A stretch of DNA of 37,097 bases from a virus: IMG/VR virus record IMGVR_UViG_3300034119_000121, positions 1 through 37,097 of that record; one strand, given 5' to 3'. The notes under the pieces were generated by a model. It was not told where the DNA came from. It ran no database searches and saw only the letters and a program-made list of their open reading frames with translations. How positions within the stretch are numbered: the stretch's first letter is position 1; each line of letters begins with the position of its first letter. The position numbers and the translations under genes were made by a program. This document shows positions 7,748 through 16,197 of this stretch, one piece after another.

Positions 7748-8589
7748 TGGATACCCCCGATATTGTTTGAGACTGTGAGAATGATAGACGGGATGCCGGG
7801 GACAGGTGCAGCCGCAGGCACGGAAAGAAGTTCAACACTTAGGCTGGTCGTTGAAAACATCATCTCAACGTAGTCGCCAGCGTTGAGGTCGAAAAAGTAG
7901 TTCAGTGACGAAAATATCTCAGCGTCATTGCCCTGAATCCTGATCTGGCTGGCGCTGTCTGGCACGTCTGTGCCGTTGAGTCGAAACCAGAAGTAGAACT
8001 CGGCTGTGCCGCCTGTAGTCTTGTCCAACTGAAACGAGGTGTCAAAGTTGTAGATGCCCGGTGTGTCCACGTACACCCTTGATGTCGGGGTGCCAAGATA
8101 CACGCCATTGCTCAAGTCAGTGGTGTTGAACGTGATCGCCTTGGCCGTGTTGATCGTTGTCGCAGTCTGGGTCGTGGTGTCGTAGAACGATCCGTACCGT
8201 GAACGCTCAAACTGGCGCGGAGGCGGGGTCACTTGAAGACCCTCAATCTGCTTTTGCAACTCGGCTGTCAGTTCGGTGCAAGGGCACTCAATTTGCTTTT
8301 TCAACCCGTCGATCTGTTTTTGCAATTCGGCGATTTGGTCAAGTGCGCTTTCCTGACTTGGCTGTGTCTTGAGCGAATTAATGCTGATGACGATCTCGCC
8401 AAAGTCTTCTTGGGTGGGCATCGGTGGCCCCACTTGCAAGTCGGTCAGCGATGCCGTGTTCTGGCCGCTGCCGGTCAACACGAACAGACTTAGGAAAAAG
8501 CGATACCACTCACGCGAGACAAGGCCGGTCTTCGGGTCCAGCAGAGGAACCCGAGGAGGCGTGATGTTGGTAAGTTGCGCGGTTGCCAT
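7744..8589 (-). CDS. Putative tail needle/knob protein, gp26 position
   Basis: This 281-residue protein has three parts. The N-terminal segment (1-60) contains GLVSREWYRFFLSLF, common in phage structural proteins. A central helical stretch (about 85-120) repeats ELQKQIDGLKKQIE and ELQKQIEGL, consistent with a trimeric coiled coil. A C-terminal beta domain (about 125-281, YGSFYDTTTQTAT through IILTVSNNI) resembles a C1q/TNF-like jelly roll. It directly follows gp4-like and gp10-like genes, as tail needle gp26 does in P22, and coiled coil plus jelly-roll knob is the layout of some needles. It would plug the portal channel. The assignment is by architecture and position. Confidence 0.7.
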   Translation of the reverse strand: MATAQLTNITPPRVPLLDPKTGLVSREWYRFFLSLFVLTGSGQNTASLTDLQVGPPMPTQEDFGEIVISINSLKTQPSQESALDQIAELQKQIDGLKKQIECPCTELTAELQKQIEGLQVTPPPRQFERSRYGSFYDTTTQTATTINTAKAITFNTTDLSNGVYLGTPTSRVYVDTPGIYNFDTSFQLDKTTGGTAEFYFWFRLNGTDVPDSASQIRIQGNDAEIFSSLNYFFDLNAGDYVEMMFSTTSLSVELLSVPAAAPVPGIPSIILTVSNNIGGIQ

Positions 8590-10127
8590 TACGATGCAGT
8601 CGGACTGAGAATAAGTTCAGCGCCCATGATGGCGATCTTCACGGGGTCGGTGCCTGACAACTCGTACACCCGGTCACGCAGCTTAAGCGTCATGCCCAAG
8701 CGCCTCCAGAATGTACGGCGTCCGTAGGCACCGATCGGACCCAAAGATGTCCAGTGCTCGTTAGACCATGTGTGCCCACCGTCATCGCTCCAGCGCAGCA
8801 TGACCTGGGGGTCGCTGCCCTGCGTGATGGCTGTTTGCTGTTCCGCAATAAGTTTGTCACCAGCTTCGGTGACTAAATAATCACCTTCTTGAGTTTGCAG
8901 GTAAATTGTTTCAGCAATCATGCTGCCTGTTAAACCAACACCTGCTTCACAGTTAAGCTGAAGGCTGTGCTGCGCAGTGCGCTTAAAGTTGTTCTGACCC
9001 GTAGGCAGTGCCCGCCATGTGCGATACCACTTTTGAATCTGGCCGTTGTCTGAGTAATCCTCAAGATCAAAAGCGTAGATGTTGCCAGTCTGGAAGTCGC
9101 CCACCACGATCTCGTTGTTAAACGCCATCTGGCAGTTGCTGCGGTGACGGGTAAACTGCCCGTTCTCAAACCCAGCCCTCTCGTGCCATGCCTGCGTTGC
9201 CACGTCATACACCCATGTGGTGTTGGCCGATGGGAAGATCAGCACATAGAAAGCGTGACCGTCTTGCTGGTACGTGTACCCAAAGGCGTCAGTGATGTCG
9301 TTGTACTGCTGGATTTGCCACTCGACAGCGTGTGTTGAGATGCGGGTGCCCGTGTAGCCGTTGGCCCGGTAGACGATGCCCTTGCCACGGGCGTCAGAAC
9401 CCAGCCAGAACACGCCATTGTCGAGTTTGGCAAGCGAGTAGGGGGAGATGCAGCCAATCTCGTTGAAAGCGCCTTGGATGCGCTGCAACGGGAAGTCTGC
9501 CGTACCGGCGTTGTACCAAACCTCAACCGAGTTGGTGCCCAGCACCCACACCTCACGGTGGTCAACGATCAAGGCGGTTATGTCGTCAGGCGCACCTTCG
9601 GCGCTCACAAAGTCCAGCGGGTCCACGGACAGGCCGTCCAGCAGGCTGGTGATCCAAAGGCGCTGGCTGTTTGGCTCGTTGAACACAAAGTAGCCGTCCA
9701 GATAGCCCACGCTCACTGCGCCGGGAAAGTCCGGGTCGGTGATCTGCTGGAACACGTTGGTCGTGTTGTTGTAGATGTAGCTTGGCCCGTTGGCTGCAAT
9801 GAACACTTGGTTTCCATTGTCAGCGATGCTCACGGGGCCAGTGCCTGCCACGGTGCCCAGCAAGGTGGGAACGTAGTTTGTGTCGATCTTGAAGAACTGG
9901 TTGCCCGATACAACAAAGGCCGTGGTGCTGTCAGGCGCAAAATCCCACAGGCCACGGATTGGACCGTTGCCGATTGACGCCAGCAGGCGCAGCCCTGGCG
10001 CACGGTTCAGAAACGCAGGCTCTAGTCCACCCTCGGGGATGACCTCGGGGAACAGGTTGACCATGCGGGCATCCGCAGCGTTGATGCTGCGGGTGACGTA
10101 GGATGAACCGAGGATGGGCGTCTTCAT
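8589..10127 (-). CDS. P22 gp10-like packaged-DNA stabilisation protein
   Basis: This 512-residue protein matches the P22 gp10 tail-hub/DNA stabilisation family. It opens SYVTRSINAADARMVNLFPE and carries repeated beta-propeller-like blades (RGLWDF, FKIDTNYVPTLLGTVAGTGP, VFIAANGPSYIYN). It would attach below gp4 and close the portal vertex after headful packaging. Its length is near P22 gp10 (about 470) plus an insertion around residues 405-430 containing EGDYLVTEAGDKLIAE, a motif shared with the 52-residue protein at 16705-16863. The start overlaps the gp4-like stop. Confidence 0.9.
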   Translation of the reverse strand: MKTPILGSSYVTRSINAADARMVNLFPEVIPEGGLEPAFLNRAPGLRLLASIGNGPIRGLWDFAPDSTTAFVVSGNQFFKIDTNYVPTLLGTVAGTGPVSIADNGNQVFIAANGPSYIYNNTTNVFQQITDPDFPGAVSVGYLDGYFVFNEPNSQRLWITSLLDGLSVDPLDFVSAEGAPDDITALIVDHREVWVLGTNSVEVWYNAGTADFPLQRIQGAFNEIGCISPYSLAKLDNGVFWLGSDARGKGIVYRANGYTGTRISTHAVEWQIQQYNDITDAFGYTYQQDGHAFYVLIFPSANTTWVYDVATQAWHERAGFENGQFTRHRSNCQMAFNNEIVVGDFQTGNIYAFDLEDYSDNGQIQKWYRTWRALPTGQNNFKRTAQHSLQLNCEAGVGLTGSMIAETIYLQTQEGDYLVTEAGDKLIAEQQTAITQGSDPQVMLRWSDDGGHTWSNEHWTSLGPIGAYGRRTFWRRLGMTLKLRDRVYELSGTDPVKIAIMGAELILSPTAS

Positions 10128-10837
10128 CAGTAGTTTCCAGCGTAGATGTTGAAACGCTGACGATTTGACACCAGTGCGTAGGGCATGGACATCACATCGT
10201 ATGGGTTGTTAATGCGCTTGAGGTTGCGCTTGCTGGTCATGGCGATGCGCTGCACCTGCGGGCTTGGCTCCACGCCAAACTCAGGTGCAATCTCCATTGC
10301 CAAGTTGTAGGCAAAGGCCCGCATGTAACCTGGGGGAAAGAACAACTCGGTTGCCAGCAAGGCAGGTTGTGTCAATTCTTGCACCGAGATGAAGTGCCAC
10401 TCCAGCAACTGCGTTGGCCGGGGGTAGATGTACATCTCCACGTTGGGGAACGTGTTGTTGATGAAGATCACCTGCGGGAAGGTCGATGTCGATGTCTTGA
10501 CAGCAATCCCGTTGTACTGGTCTTGGTTGATGATTTTGATGCCATACGACACGCCACTGGGGGCACGGAAGTAGGTGCCATCATCAAGCTGGATTGGGCG
10601 GTTGCCCACAAAGTCACCAGAGGGGCCAAGGGTCTGTTTAATCTGGCCCACGGGCCAGTTGAACACTTGGTCTTGGGTGCAGAACACAGACAGACGCTCG
10701 GTGTTCCACGAGTCGATCATCTGGTTCATTGCAGTCAAGGCATCCTGACTGGTAGCCGCTGACGCCGTTTCACCTTCGGCAAGAATACCAAGCAGCCTGA
10801 GTGCTCGGTTGATCTGGTCGCCCGCGGTATAAGCCAT
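10127..10837 (-). CDS. P22 gp4-like tail accessory factor
   Basis: This 236-residue protein belongs to the P22 gp4 tail accessory/adaptor group, which binds the portal ring and forms the neck for gp10. The N terminus GDQINRALRLLGILAEGE...QDALTAMNQMIDSWNTERL is characteristic. The C terminus ends in a short basic and aromatic tail (NRQRFNIYAGNY). P22 gp4 is about 166 residues, so this copy is longer. No muramidase motif was identified. The stop overlaps the gp10-like start. Confidence 0.88.
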   Translation of the reverse strand: MAYTAGDQINRALRLLGILAEGETASAATSQDALTAMNQMIDSWNTERLSVFCTQDQVFNWPVGQIKQTLGPSGDFVGNRPIQLDDGTYFRAPSGVSYGIKIINQDQYNGIAVKTSTSTFPQVIFINNTFPNVEMYIYPRPTQLLEWHFISVQELTQPALLATELFFPPGYMRAFAYNLAMEIAPEFGVEPSPQVQRIAMTSKRNLKRINNPYDVMSMPYALVSNRQRFNIYAGNY

Positions 10838-10838
10838 G

Positions 10839-11087
10839 TTATTTCCCTTCGGATTCGTCGCTTGCCGAAGTCAAAAACGATGGGACTTCGTTGGGCTGTT
10901 CGACAGGTTGATCGGTCACTTTGCGAGTGTACTTGCGTTTTGGCGCTTCGACTACCGGCTCAGATGCCACCTCGACAGGTGTGTCAGGATTGTACCGTGT
11001 CCAGCCGTTTTTTTCATCCATCTCAATTTCAGCCTCGTTGGTAGCAACTTTGGCACCAAACTCAGGGTGTACGAGGACAATGTTCAT
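10839..11087 (-). CDS. Small acidic late protein
   Basis: This 82-residue protein is acidic and apparently disordered after residue 35, with a Lys/Arg patch (PKRKYTRK) in the middle. It has a clear ribosome binding site (GGAGAT) before the ATG. It sits between the putative decoration protein and gp4-like adaptor. No family was recognised. Confidence 0.7.
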   Translation of the reverse strand: MNIVLVHPEFGAKVATNEAEIEMDEKNGWTRYNPDTPVEVASEPVVEAPKRKYTRKVTDQPVEQPNEVPSFLTSASDESEGK

Positions 11088-11102
11088 TCAAATCTCCATG
11101 TG

Positions 11103-11126
11103 AAAACGGGGCCGAAGCCCCGTTTT
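11103..11126 (-). terminator. UUCG hairpin terminator after the putative decoration gene
   Basis: A perfect 10-bp stem, AAAACGGGGC with GCCCCGTTTT, encloses a 4-base loop. Read on the minus strand the loop is UUCG, the extra-stable tetraloop, and the stem's 3' arm ends in UUUU. It lies 17 bases after the decoration gene stop. It may be a partial terminator or a 3' mRNA stabiliser, because essential tail genes follow. Confidence 0.75.
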
Positions 11127-11142
11127 ACCAGTTGCTCAAGAA

Positions 11143-11571
11143 TTAAGCAACGCGATAGATTGAGTACGCTGCGTCACCTGTTTTGCGGAAACGGAACGTA
11201 CCAGATGTGTTGCTGGTTTTGGTCAGCGAATCTTGGATCGTGTCGTTACCAACAAGGGTGTTGCCCGTGCCAGCGGTGAAGACCACATCGTTTGCTGCAT
11301 TGTCACCAAGGTTGATGAAAGCGCAGTCAAATGTTGAGCCAACTTTAAGGCTAGGGAACGCAGCGTCAAGCAATGCGCCTGTGGGGAATACATAGGCTCC
11401 AGCGTCTGTGCCGCCTGAGTCCATGGTACACACACCAGCAGCCAAATTGTCTGCTGTGATGGTGACAGCCGCGCCAGTCAATGCAACGGGTGCGCTGGTG
11501 TTGGAAAAACTGATTTCGCCAAGATTGCCGTCACCAACTTGGTAACCGCCTGCGCCGTTTGGGAGTGCCAT
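11143..11571 (-). CDS. Putative capsid decoration protein
   Basis: This 142-residue beta-rich protein starts LPNGAGGYQVGDGNLGE and is dominated by Thr/Ala/Gly strands (AVTITADNLAAG, VVFTAGTGNTLVG), ending GTFRFRKTGDAAYSIYRVA. It lies directly after the major coat gene, the usual place for a capsid decoration or head-fibre protein. UUCG hairpins stand on both sides of it in the transcript. No enzymatic motif is seen. Function is inferred from position and fold type. Confidence 0.75.
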   Translation of the reverse strand: MALPNGAGGYQVGDGNLGEISFSNTSAPVALTGAAVTITADNLAAGVCTMDSGGTDAGAYVFPTGALLDAAFPSLKVGSTFDCAFINLGDNAANDVVFTAGTGNTLVGNDTIQDSLTKTSNTSGTFRFRKTGDAAYSIYRVA

Positions 11572-11602
11572 GATAATTTCCTTTTAAAGTGGTTTGAAAG
11601 CA

Positions 11603-11616
11603 GGGGCCGAAGCCCC
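11603..11616 (-). terminator. UUCG hairpin after the coat gene
   Basis: On the minus strand GGGGC-UUCG-GCCCC folds as a short, very stable hairpin 10 bases after the coat stop. It is followed only by UGCUUUC, so it is a weak terminator at best. It may instead block 3' exonucleases and raise coat mRNA stability. Confidence 0.6.
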
Positions 11617-11625
11617 CGGTTCGAT

Positions 11626-12825
11626 TTAGCCGAAAATGCGGCAAGCCATTTGTGGACGGATGGTGTTGAAACCATACAAAACGTCAACACGGCAAGGCAT
11701 ACGGTCGTTGTTGATGTCGTACTGACGAACAACACGCAGGCTGATACCGTTGTGAACGGCACGGCTTGCCATGTCAACGCCTTGTGGCAGCAACAGGTCA
11801 GCAGTGGCGAACGCGATGGCATCCTTGTGGTACACCAAGTTCTGGGGGAACGAACCACTAGCGGCACCAACGAAGATCACAGCCTTGCCAGTCAAAGGCA
11901 AACTGACCATCGTGCACAGGGCGTTACTGGCCGAGTACATTGGGGCAACAGTCACAGTAGCTGTGGTAGTGCTGGTGGAGGACGAGATCGCCACGAACTG
12001 GAACAACGAACCTGTGGACTCACGAGTCTGTGGATTGGCTGCAAAGCAGTCAGCGATTGTGAACACGTCACCGGGGTTGATGGTTTCACCAGAACCGACA
12101 GTCAATGTCAGAGTGGTTGCGCCTTCAGCAGTCACGCTGGCACCAGTGGTGTTGCCAGTAGCAGCACGGGTGCCGCAAGTGTGGACCTTGATCGACTGGC
12201 TCATGTTGACTTCTTCGTAGCCCAACACTTGCTCACCCATCATGCCGTTCTTGAACTGGCGCGAGATGACATCTGTGGGGTTGAAGAAACCAGACAGGCC
12301 GTTCACCAAAGCAGCGTTAGCGGCAGGGTTCACGGTAGCGTAGCGAGGCGACATGGTGGCGGCGTTCTCGTTCAGCTTCTGCTGGGCTTGCAACAGCACT
12401 AGGGCGGTCGATGGGGCATTGCCGGGGGAGCCGACAGAGTTACCGACCAGCTTGTATGCGTTGGCAACGTCAGCGTCCACGGTAGAGGCCAACTGGCTGA
12501 TACGTGGCTTCAAGACACGCTCTGCGAAGTCGTCCATCTGCATGGTCAATTCAGCGGATGTGAAGTTGATGCCGATGTGCTTTTGGCTGGAAACAGTCAA
12601 AGTGGTGAACTGTTCGTTGTCGTCCTGAACTTGCAGGGCGGCACCGTCAGTGACCAAAGCACGGTCGGGCAAACGGATACGCAGTGTGGAACCGATCTTG
12701 GCACCTGAGACAGCGAAGCTGTCGTCGTACTGACGGTTCACGTTGCGGGTGATCACCAAGTTGTTCTCGAGGATTTCGAGCGACTTGCGGGTGATCATGT
12801 CAATGGTAAGGATCGAATTGCTCAT
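11626..12825 (-). CDS. P22-like major coat protein
   Basis: This 399-residue protein matches the P22 gp5 coat family (HK97 fold). Family features include ILTIDMITRKSLEILENNLVITRNVNRQYDDSF at the N arm (given here as its first 33 positions, key residues R13, N22 and R28), then GSTLRIRLPDRALVTDG and ISQLASTVDADVANAY. Residues about 220-325 (Thr/Ser/Val-rich) occupy the place of the P22 insertion domain. The C-terminal NGISLRVVRQYDINNDRMPCRVDVLYG is typical of the group. It follows scaffold, as in P22. Confidence 0.92.
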   Translation of the reverse strand: MSNSILTIDMITRKSLEILENNLVITRNVNRQYDDSFAVSGAKIGSTLRIRLPDRALVTDGAALQVQDDNEQFTTLTVSSQKHIGINFTSAELTMQMDDFAERVLKPRISQLASTVDADVANAYKLVGNSVGSPGNAPSTALVLLQAQQKLNENAATMSPRYATVNPAANAALVNGLSGFFNPTDVISRQFKNGMMGEQVLGYEEVNMSQSIKVHTCGTRAATGNTTGASVTAEGATTLTLTVGSGETINPGDVFTIADCFAANPQTRESTGSLFQFVAISSSTSTTTATVTVAPMYSASNALCTMVSLPLTGKAVIFVGAASGSFPQNLVYHKDAIAFATADLLLPQGVDMASRAVHNGISLRVVRQYDINNDRMPCRVDVLYGFNTIRPQMACRIFG

Positions 12826-12841
12826 GATGATGATTTCCTAT

Positions 12842-13630
12842 TTAGCGGTTGCGGGTTGCCCGTGCTTTGTCGATTTGTCTTTGGCGCTCGGCAGCAATCC
12901 AGTCCGATACATTCAGTGTCTTGGTAGACCGAGGATCGGTGGTGTCAGTGACACCTGGATTGGTTGCTCGTGCGGTTACCGGACGAATCGGGTCAGGCGC
13001 GGACGATGTTTTCTTTTGGAAAGGCTCGGCAGTTAATTTAGCCTCAACTTTTCCAATCTCACGCGCTTGCAACAGTGGCGACAAGCGAGAAATGCGTTCA
13101 GCTTCCTTGGGGTTGCTGCCCAGCCAATAGGCCAGATCAGGTCCAAGGTCAGACGCTTTGATGGTTTCGGCCATCGCATCGGTGACTCGAAGATTCGGGT
13201 TATACGCAACTTGGTCAAAGTCATCGTATTTAGACCGGGCTTCTTCCTCACGCTCTGCAAAGGTTTCCTCAATCTCAGCGCGTTGATTCTGGATTTCCCG
13301 ATGTTGGACCAGCTTTTCAGCTTCGGCACGGATGAAATCACCGTATGCCTGTGGGCTGTCAAATTGATCTGCTGTCGGAATATCCGTTGGCATTGCTGGC
13401 ACGGGTGCCTGCTTTGCCTGCTGCTCACGTTCCCATTTGCGCTGTTCTCTTGCGAGGCGCTTGCCAATCATCGCGTCGATTTCAGCCTGCGAGTACTTCT
13501 TTTCCTCTTGGGTGCTACCGTCTTGATTCTCAGCTACTACCGGCGCATTTTGTGCATTGTCCGTGGTGGCCGTCACCTCGGGTGCTTGCGCGGAGTCAAC
13601 TTCCGCTAAGGCTTGGACTTCATCAGTCAT
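12842..13630 (-). CDS. Scaffolding protein
   Basis: This 262-residue protein is acidic, helical and directly upstream of coat, the usual scaffold position. After a disordered, Ala/Glu-rich N terminus come YSQAEIDAMIGKRLAREQRKW, a long charged coiled-coil region (RAEIEETFAEREEEARSKYDDFD), and a short basic C-terminal tail (AERQRQIDKARATRNR) that could form the coat-binding helix-loop-helix, as in P22 gp8. The ATG at 13630 is preferred over an in-frame GTG at 13663 that lies inside a hairpin. Neither has a strong ribosome binding site. Confidence 0.85.
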   Translation of the reverse strand: MTDEVQALAEVDSAQAPEVTATTDNAQNAPVVAENQDGSTQEEKKYSQAEIDAMIGKRLAREQRKWEREQQAKQAPVPAMPTDIPTADQFDSPQAYGDFIRAEAEKLVQHREIQNQRAEIEETFAEREEEARSKYDDFDQVAYNPNLRVTDAMAETIKASDLGPDLAYWLGSNPKEAERISRLSPLLQAREIGKVEAKLTAEPFQKKTSSAPDPIRPVTARATNPGVTDTTDPRSTKTLNVSDWIAAERQRQIDKARATRNR

Positions 13631-13649
13631 TTTTAACTCGTGTGAGTTC

Positions 13650-13666
13650 CCGGTGAACCTCACCGG
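13650..13666 (-). promoter_or_regulatory. Hairpin just upstream of the scaffold start
   Basis: CCGGTGA-ACC-TCACCGG forms a perfect 7-bp stem with a 3-base loop in the short gap before scaffold. There is no U run, so it is not a simple terminator. It may limit read-through or translation of scaffold, whose ribosome binding site is poor. Confidence 0.5.
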
Positions 13667-13691
13667 TACGGTTGGGTTATCTTACAGCAGA

Positions 13692-13946
13692 TTACTCTGG
13701 CTGTGCAACATTGGTTTGCAATGCTTTGTATGCGGCCACAACGTCAGCAGTGTGCATGGCAGCGCAGATGGCTTGCACTTTGGCATCTTCGGCGCTGTAA
13801 TCATCGCCGGGGGCGACAACATGGCGGTGGAACCTGCTGCTGATTTCAACGCCGTCTTCTTTGATGACGGTTTTGGTACGAACTTGGACCGAATTGTTTT
13901 TGAGTGTTTCAATCAGATCAACAAAAGTAATTTTTTCAAAAGACAT
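13692..13946 (-). CDS. Small late protein between tailspike and scaffold
   Basis: This 84-residue protein is unrecognised. A predicted alpha/beta mix (FEKITFVDLIETLKNNSVQVRTKTVIKE, then a helical DAKVQAICAAMHTADVVAAYKAL) suggests a compact globular domain. The start at 13946 has a good ribosome binding site (AAGGAAAT). A longer in-frame version has no such site. Its gene may have moved with the tailspike block. Confidence 0.7.
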   Translation of the reverse strand: MSFEKITFVDLIETLKNNSVQVRTKTVIKEDGVEISSRFHRHVVAPGDDYSAEDAKVQAICAAMHTADVVAAYKALQTNVAQPE

Positions 13947-13968
13947 GATATTTCCTTGGTTTGATGAA

Positions 13969-15438
13969 TTATGGATTGGGGGTAGGATAGTCCGGCACTT
14001 GATAAGTACCACTAAATCCAATAATTAAATCTCCACTAGACCAATTGGTGGCAGCGTTTGTGCCAAAAATTGTGGCAGCTATGGAGTTGTCACCTATTTT
14101 TAAAAAATGGGGAGTTGCAAGACCATAGTCAACACCATTCAAAGTAAATGTCCCCGCAGGGAAATAAGATGTAATTCCATCCGTTTTTGAATAAAAAGGC
14201 AAATTGCCTATAACATAACTTCCCGATGCGCTAGATGTTGACCCAGTTACTTGCACATACACTTCAATATAAACAGTCTGACCTTTTCTAACCCAAGAAC
14301 CAACAGCCGTAGTTGCTGTGATCGGAGTTGAGCCTTTTAAAATAGTGGGGGTAAACGTACCATCGCCGTCACCATAAGTAATAGAGATGTTGTTTTTCAC
14401 GCTACCTGATTGAAATGCGCCGCCTGCTGCGGTAACGTAATCATTGATACTAACAACATTTGAACCCGCTTGGGTGTCCAAATACACATAGGTAAAAAGT
14501 TGATTACCAATAAAAGTCAAGGACTTTTGTGCATACAAGGCTTTAATAGGCAAATCAACACTATTGCCAATAAAAGTTGTAGGTGTGTATTTGATACCAT
14601 CTACAAATATGACAAAGAAATATCCGACCTGACCAACATCTACTTCTGCCTGACTATTAGAAATAGTTACCAGCCCGGCATTTGGAGTTAAGGTAATAAG
14701 TCCGGTATTTGCAGTTGATCCAAGTTGTCCATAAAACGCCAACGAATCAATTTTTATCCAGTTTGAATAATTTACAAAAACGCCTGGGCCTGTCGTAGAA
14801 CAAAGACCATTTCGTATTTCTGAATACGCAATGTTGATGCAGTTTAAATAGATGCCAGTGTCGCAAACATCTATGATGAATTTTTCTACAATCCATCCAT
14901 CAACATTACCCGCTGTTTGGCTAAAGCCACCACCAAATGAAACACCGTATTTGCATTTTTGAATGCTGAAATTTGAGATGTAATTTCTTTGGCTGTTTGC
15001 ATCAATCTTTGTTGCTTCATTTGTGGCGATGTTTATAGCTCGAAGTTCAGAAGAACTGCCGTAAGTCCAATCACCAAGGAAGCTGATGCTATCCCAAATA
15101 ACGGCCCAAGTGTTGTAACACTCCACCATGTAAATGGTAGAGGCTGAGTTACCAGCCCATAACAGGGTTGCGCCTTTTTGAGTGGCAGGACTACTTGGAT
15201 AAAAACTTGCAGTCCCCTCGCCTTGGTATCGAATGTTTGACTTTAAAGTCAGTGTCGATGTAATTTTGTATGTTCGTGCGGGAAAATAAACCTGACCACC
15301 ACCATTTGCATAGGCTGCATTAATTGCTGCTTGAATAGCCGCAGTGTCATCAGTTGTACCATTTCCAACAGCGCCAAAATCAAGAACATTGAATGGCGCC
15401 CCACTCACCATTGAATAAGATACTTTTGTTAAAGACAT
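13969..15438 (-). CDS. Tailspike with pectate-lyase-like beta helix
   Basis: This 489-residue protein carries the pectate lyase superfamily entry motif (FNVLDFGAVGNGTTDDTAAI, about residues 16-35, then GGGQVYFPARTYKI), leading into a right-handed beta helix. This is typical of receptor-binding tailspikes and capsule or O-antigen depolymerases. The C-terminal domain (about 355-489, DGTFTPTIL... GNLPFYSK...) resembles that of the neighbouring fibre at 15451-16188. No P22-like head-binding domain is present at its N terminus. That function may come from the 16198-16701 protein. Base composition is clearly lower in GC than flanking genes. Enzyme activity and substrate cannot be told from sequence. 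Confidence 0.88.
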   Translation of the reverse strand: MSLTKVSYSMVSGAPFNVLDFGAVGNGTTDDTAAIQAAINAAYANGGGQVYFPARTYKITSTLTLKSNIRYQGEGTASFYPSSPATQKGATLLWAGNSASTIYMVECYNTWAVIWDSISFLGDWTYGSSSELRAINIATNEATKIDANSQRNYISNFSIQKCKYGVSFGGGFSQTAGNVDGWIVEKFIIDVCDTGIYLNCINIAYSEIRNGLCSTTGPGVFVNYSNWIKIDSLAFYGQLGSTANTGLITLTPNAGLVTISNSQAEVDVGQVGYFFVIFVDGIKYTPTTFIGNSVDLPIKALYAQKSLTFIGNQLFTYVYLDTQAGSNVVSINDYVTAAGGAFQSGSVKNNISITYGDGDGTFTPTILKGSTPITATTAVGSWVRKGQTVYIEVYVQVTGSTSSASGSYVIGNLPFYSKTDGITSYFPAGTFTLNGVDYGLATPHFLKIGDNSIAATIFGTNAATNWSSGDLIIGFSGTYQVPDYPTPNP

Positions 15439-15450
15439 TGCAATCTTTCT

Positions 15451-16188
15451 TCAATTGATTAGGTAAGAGCCAGAAATTACCATGTAGCCAACATTCGTAT
15501 CCATCGTCACTCCAGTTAATCCACTAGCAGTTACTTGTTGCAACAAATCAATGTAAGTGTTGCTTCCCGCGTTAATTGCTACAAGCTCACCAAGATAGGT
15601 CAGTGTTTCCGCAATAATTGGATATGCGGCTCGGTAATTTCCATTGGTGATGGCGAATGGCAAACCTTGAATTTGAATGTTGCCTGTGCCTGTATGTGCA
15701 GACCAACCAAGAATTGCTGAGAACGTGACCATATTGCCCATTTTGGTATAGAAACCACTTTGAGTACTGTATGTTCCTGTTCCCGCTGTGGTTTTGCCAA
15801 CAACTATTGGTGTCCAAGTACCTTCCTCATAGTCAGCCAGCAACTCGCTTGTACCTGTGCCCGGTGTGGCAGAAAAGTCAATGCCTTTGCCCGAGGTGCC
15901 GATGACGAGGTTGCCGTCAGATAGGGTTTGATTGCCAGTAAACGACTGCGCAGCATCGGTGCGGGCGGCTGTAAAACTAGCGTCAGGAACAGTCATGACA
16001 CGAGTTGTGCCAGCGCCGGGGCCAGTAACTTGCAAAATACCGCTTGTTGCGTTAGATCGTACATTTTTAACGGTTAGATCATCCACAGCAACTTTTTCAG
16101 TTACTCCACCTTGCACAATCGGCAACACCTCAGTCCCCGCAAGCGGGGTTGTTGCTGCTGGGAGTGCTGAAATTTTGGTGTCTGCCAT
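15451..16188 (-). CDS. Tail fibre-like protein
   Basis: This 245-residue protein starts ADTKISALPAATTPLAGTEVLPIVQGG, a widespread phage fibre/baseplate N-terminal segment, followed by a repetitive Thr/Gly/Ser-rich shaft. The C-terminal domain (about 120-245) has EGTWTPIVVG, GFYTKMGNMVTFSA and IQIQGLPFAI, a jelly-roll-like fibre head. It stands between the adaptor-like protein and the tailspike. It is probably part of a branched receptor-binding apparatus. Confidence 0.8.
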   Translation of the reverse strand: MADTKISALPAATTPLAGTEVLPIVQGGVTEKVAVDDLTVKNVRSNATSGILQVTGPGAGTTRVMTVPDASFTAARTDAAQSFTGNQTLSDGNLVIGTSGKGIDFSATPGTGTSELLADYEEGTWTPIVVGKTTAGTGTYSTQSGFYTKMGNMVTFSAILGWSAHTGTGNIQIQGLPFAITNGNYRAAYPIIAETLTYLGELVAINAGSNTYIDLLQQVTASGLTGVTMDTNVGYMVISGSYLIN

Positions 16189-16197
16189 GATTGTTCC

